The notes under the pieces are model-generated. The model searched no databases and was not told the DNA's origin. It worked only from the letters and a program-made list of their open reading frames with translations. Source: Candidatus Altimarinota bacterium (GTDB taxonomy: Bacteria > Patescibacteriota > Gracilibacteria > RBG-16-42-10). Taken from it: a stretch of 6,527 nt of DNA. The position numbers were made by a program, and so were the translations under genes. This document shows positions 5,141 to 6,527 of the stretch, one piece after another (positions within the stretch are counted from its first letter, which is position 1; each line of letters opens with the position of its first letter). The stretch spans positions 1 through 6,527 of the forward strand of contig JAGNZB010000067.1 in NCBI GenBank assembly GCA_017984655.1. The letters are read 5' to 3'.

Positions 5141-6527
5141 ATGGCAGTGGATAGGCAAAATACTATTCGGGAATATCAGCGCAAAGGTGATGGGATTACT
5201 GTCCCAGGTCATCCTGGCTTGCCGTCTCAGTCAATAGTACCTCAAGAGGCAGCAGTTTTTGGTGATGCAATGAAGACTGTTCCTGGATTCCCTGGTATTG
5301 CTGCTGTTCAATCTGTCTCTGCACAAGTGTCTACTGAAGTGAAAGGAATCTTGGATCGCTTGCAGCAACCTCCTGTAGCTGTGCCAAATAATAAGGATAC
5401 TTTGGGGAAACGTCATGTTGCGAATATTCAGCATGTAGCAAATGCCAAGCCGACTCAAGGCATGGTACCGTCTCGGGTGCCAACTGGGGACGTTTCGCAG
5501 TTTGCCGAAGATCAGTCTAGTGCTGGAGAGGCGCTGGTGACTCAGCAAGTTGTGAAAGAGGCTGCAGTAGCTGTGGAACAGGCTGAAGTGATCGATCTTG
5601 GTCGCAAGCTGGATGAGCGTAGAGCTCAACTCGGCGATCTTTTGACAATAGTGTCTACGATCAAGAGTGATGACGATCGGTTGGATGTATTGAAAATGGT
5701 TCAGAACATTGCGCCTGAATACACTACCGATGAGTGTGTGGCGATTATTAATGATTTTCAATTAGTAGCAGACTCAGTAGAGGTGCAGGACGCTTTGATC
5801 GTGGGTGGTAGTGTCTTGCGTGATGCTAGAGGCAAAAATGCATCGTTGTATACCACTACTATTATCCTTGGCCAAGGTGGTATGGGAGTAGTCAAGGATG
5901 GTTTTCTGCTCAAAGAAGGACGGTTTTTGTCAGCAGCAATCAAAGAGCCGATAGCACTCGTTATTGATCCCACTCTCGATCGACAAGCACAAATTGATGT
6001 CTATGAGAATCGGAAGGCTGGTTATATGATTGAAGCGTGGAATGCTGAAGAGTATCTGGCTGATCCGATAAAAAATGTGGTAGAGGTCTTATTTGTTTCT
6101 GAGTCTGGTCCTCAAGGTGAGCTCCCTGTGATTGTCTACAAAAAGATCACCAATCGCGAGGGAAAGTCTGTAGATCTCTATACTGTCGCGGAGATGGATG
6201 CAGTCGCACCTTCAGCAAAGTTGCTCGCTTTCACAGCTGCAGTCGATGGTCTAGCCCGTCTCCACAGCCAAGGCAAAGTGCATCTCGATATCAAGCCTGA
6301 GAATATGGTTTTGGATGAAAATGGTGAGGGAGTGATCATCGATCCAGCAAGTATGTTTAGTGTTTTAGATACAATTGATATCATCGAAGTGGCCAACTTC
6401 CCCGTGCCATTGATTCAAAAAACATGGGAAAGCGCTGATGGCAACAACACCATGTCCCTGGGATACACGCCCCAACTAGTGGATCTTCATCTGGTGAAGC
6501 AAGGTCGTGATCAGGGTAAGTCACTTG
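5141..6527 (+). CDS. Protein-kinase-like protein 2, paralog of gene at 2904 (3' end outside window)
   Basis: The frame is open from ATG 5141 to the right edge, giving 462 residues; the C-terminal lobe is missing. Kinase motifs: glycine loop LGQGGMGVV (243-251), lysine in AIKEP (K268), probable helix-C glutamate E298, catalytic loop HLDIKPEN (381-388) with base D383, metal-binding IDPA (D401), and GYTPQ (441-445) near where GY-x-APE is expected. By hand alignment, the catalytic stretch 364-412 is identical to kinase 1 at 31 of 49 positions, the glycine-loop-to-lysine stretch at 15 of 29, and the preceding region (177-241) at 24 of 65. The N-terminal extension is about 45 residues longer than in kinase 1, mostly a Val/Ala/Gln-rich linker with little apparent structure. 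No membrane segment is visible up to the cut. The start follows an A-rich leader 20 bases after the -10. An overlapping ATG at 5119 leads only to an 11-codon frame. Substrate unknown. Confidence 0.85.
   Translation, partial: MAVDRQNTIREYQRKGDGITVPGHPGLPSQSIVPQEAAVFGDAMKTVPGFPGIAAVQSVSAQVSTEVKGILDRLQQPPVAVPNNKDTLGKRHVANIQHVANAKPTQGMVPSRVPTGDVSQFAEDQSSAGEALVTQQVVKEAAVAVEQAEVIDLGRKLDERRAQLGDLLTIVSTIKSDDDRLDVLKMVQNIAPEYTTDECVAIINDFQLVADSVEVQDALIVGGSVLRDARGKNASLYTTTIILGQGGMGVVKDGFLLKEGRFLSAAIKEPIALVIDPTLDRQAQIDVYENRKAGYMIEAWNAEEYLADPIKNVVEVLFVSESGPQGELPVIVYKKITNREGKSVDLYTVAEMDAVAPSAKLLAFTAAVDGLARLHSQGKVHLDIKPENMVLDENGEGVIIDPASMFSVLDTIDIIEVANFPVPLIQKTWESADGNNTMSLGYTPQLVDLHLVKQGRDQGKSL

Noticed and set aside
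5119..5154. Short upstream frame of 11 codons overlapping the start of kinase-like gene 2
   Set aside because: Its ATG overlaps the proposed -10 and would lie upstream of the transcript start, so it is probably not translated; the sister gene has no matching frame.
5231..5761. Minus-strand 176-codon frame opposite kinase-like gene 2
   Set aside because: The plus strand here encodes the N-terminal region homologous to kinase 1, and the minus product is rich in His, Arg and Ser with no coherent motif, typical of a shadow.
6178..6396. Minus-strand frame opposite the catalytic loop of kinase-like gene 2
   Set aside because: It lies exactly over conserved kinase motifs read on the plus strand.

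Overview
The window looks like a piece of a bacterial genome, probably from the Candidate Phyla Radiation (Patescibacteria). The main reason is the large cysteine-rich protein at 700-2391, whose layout matches a family I know mainly from CPR genomes. A small EVE protein and a TrmB-type regulator fit that setting but do not prove it. All frames read well in the standard bacterial code, with TGG for Trp and TAA/TAG stops. None of the six start codons has a recognisable Shine-Dalgarno sequence. The lineage call is recall plus inference, not a search result.

Layout. (1) 1-575, minus strand: the N-terminal 191 residues of a TrmB-like winged-helix regulator, running off the left edge. (2) 576-699: a short divergent control region with candidate promoters on both strands. 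(3) 700-2391, plus: a 563-residue protein with 33 cysteines, many in CxxC spacing. (4) 2388-2792, minus: a complete 134-residue EVE-domain protein that meets gene 3 tail to tail, the two stop codons overlapping. (5) 2793-2903: a second divergent control region. (6) 2904-4493, plus: a 529-residue protein-kinase-like protein. (7) 4506-5069, plus: a 187-residue protein I do not recognise, 12 bases after the kinase. (8) 5141-6527, plus: a second kinase-like gene, paralogous to the first and cut by the right edge after 462 codons.

The most interesting part is 2855-6527. Two diverged kinase paralogs flank an orphan gene. They share a conserved N-terminal helical region, unusual catalytic motifs (HLDxKPxN, and DPG or DPA in place of DFG), and promoters that align without gaps at identical distances from the start codons. 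This suggests duplication of a whole transcription unit, possibly a larger array continuing to the right. The kinases look cytoplasmic, because no membrane segment is visible. The orphan may be co-transcribed with the first kinase and so is a candidate partner or substrate, but nothing in its sequence shows that directly. The orphan also carries a G8 tract that could be a slippage site.

There is no gene-free stretch longer than about 125 bases, and I saw no tRNA, rRNA, CRISPR array, insertion sequence or convincing intrinsic terminator.
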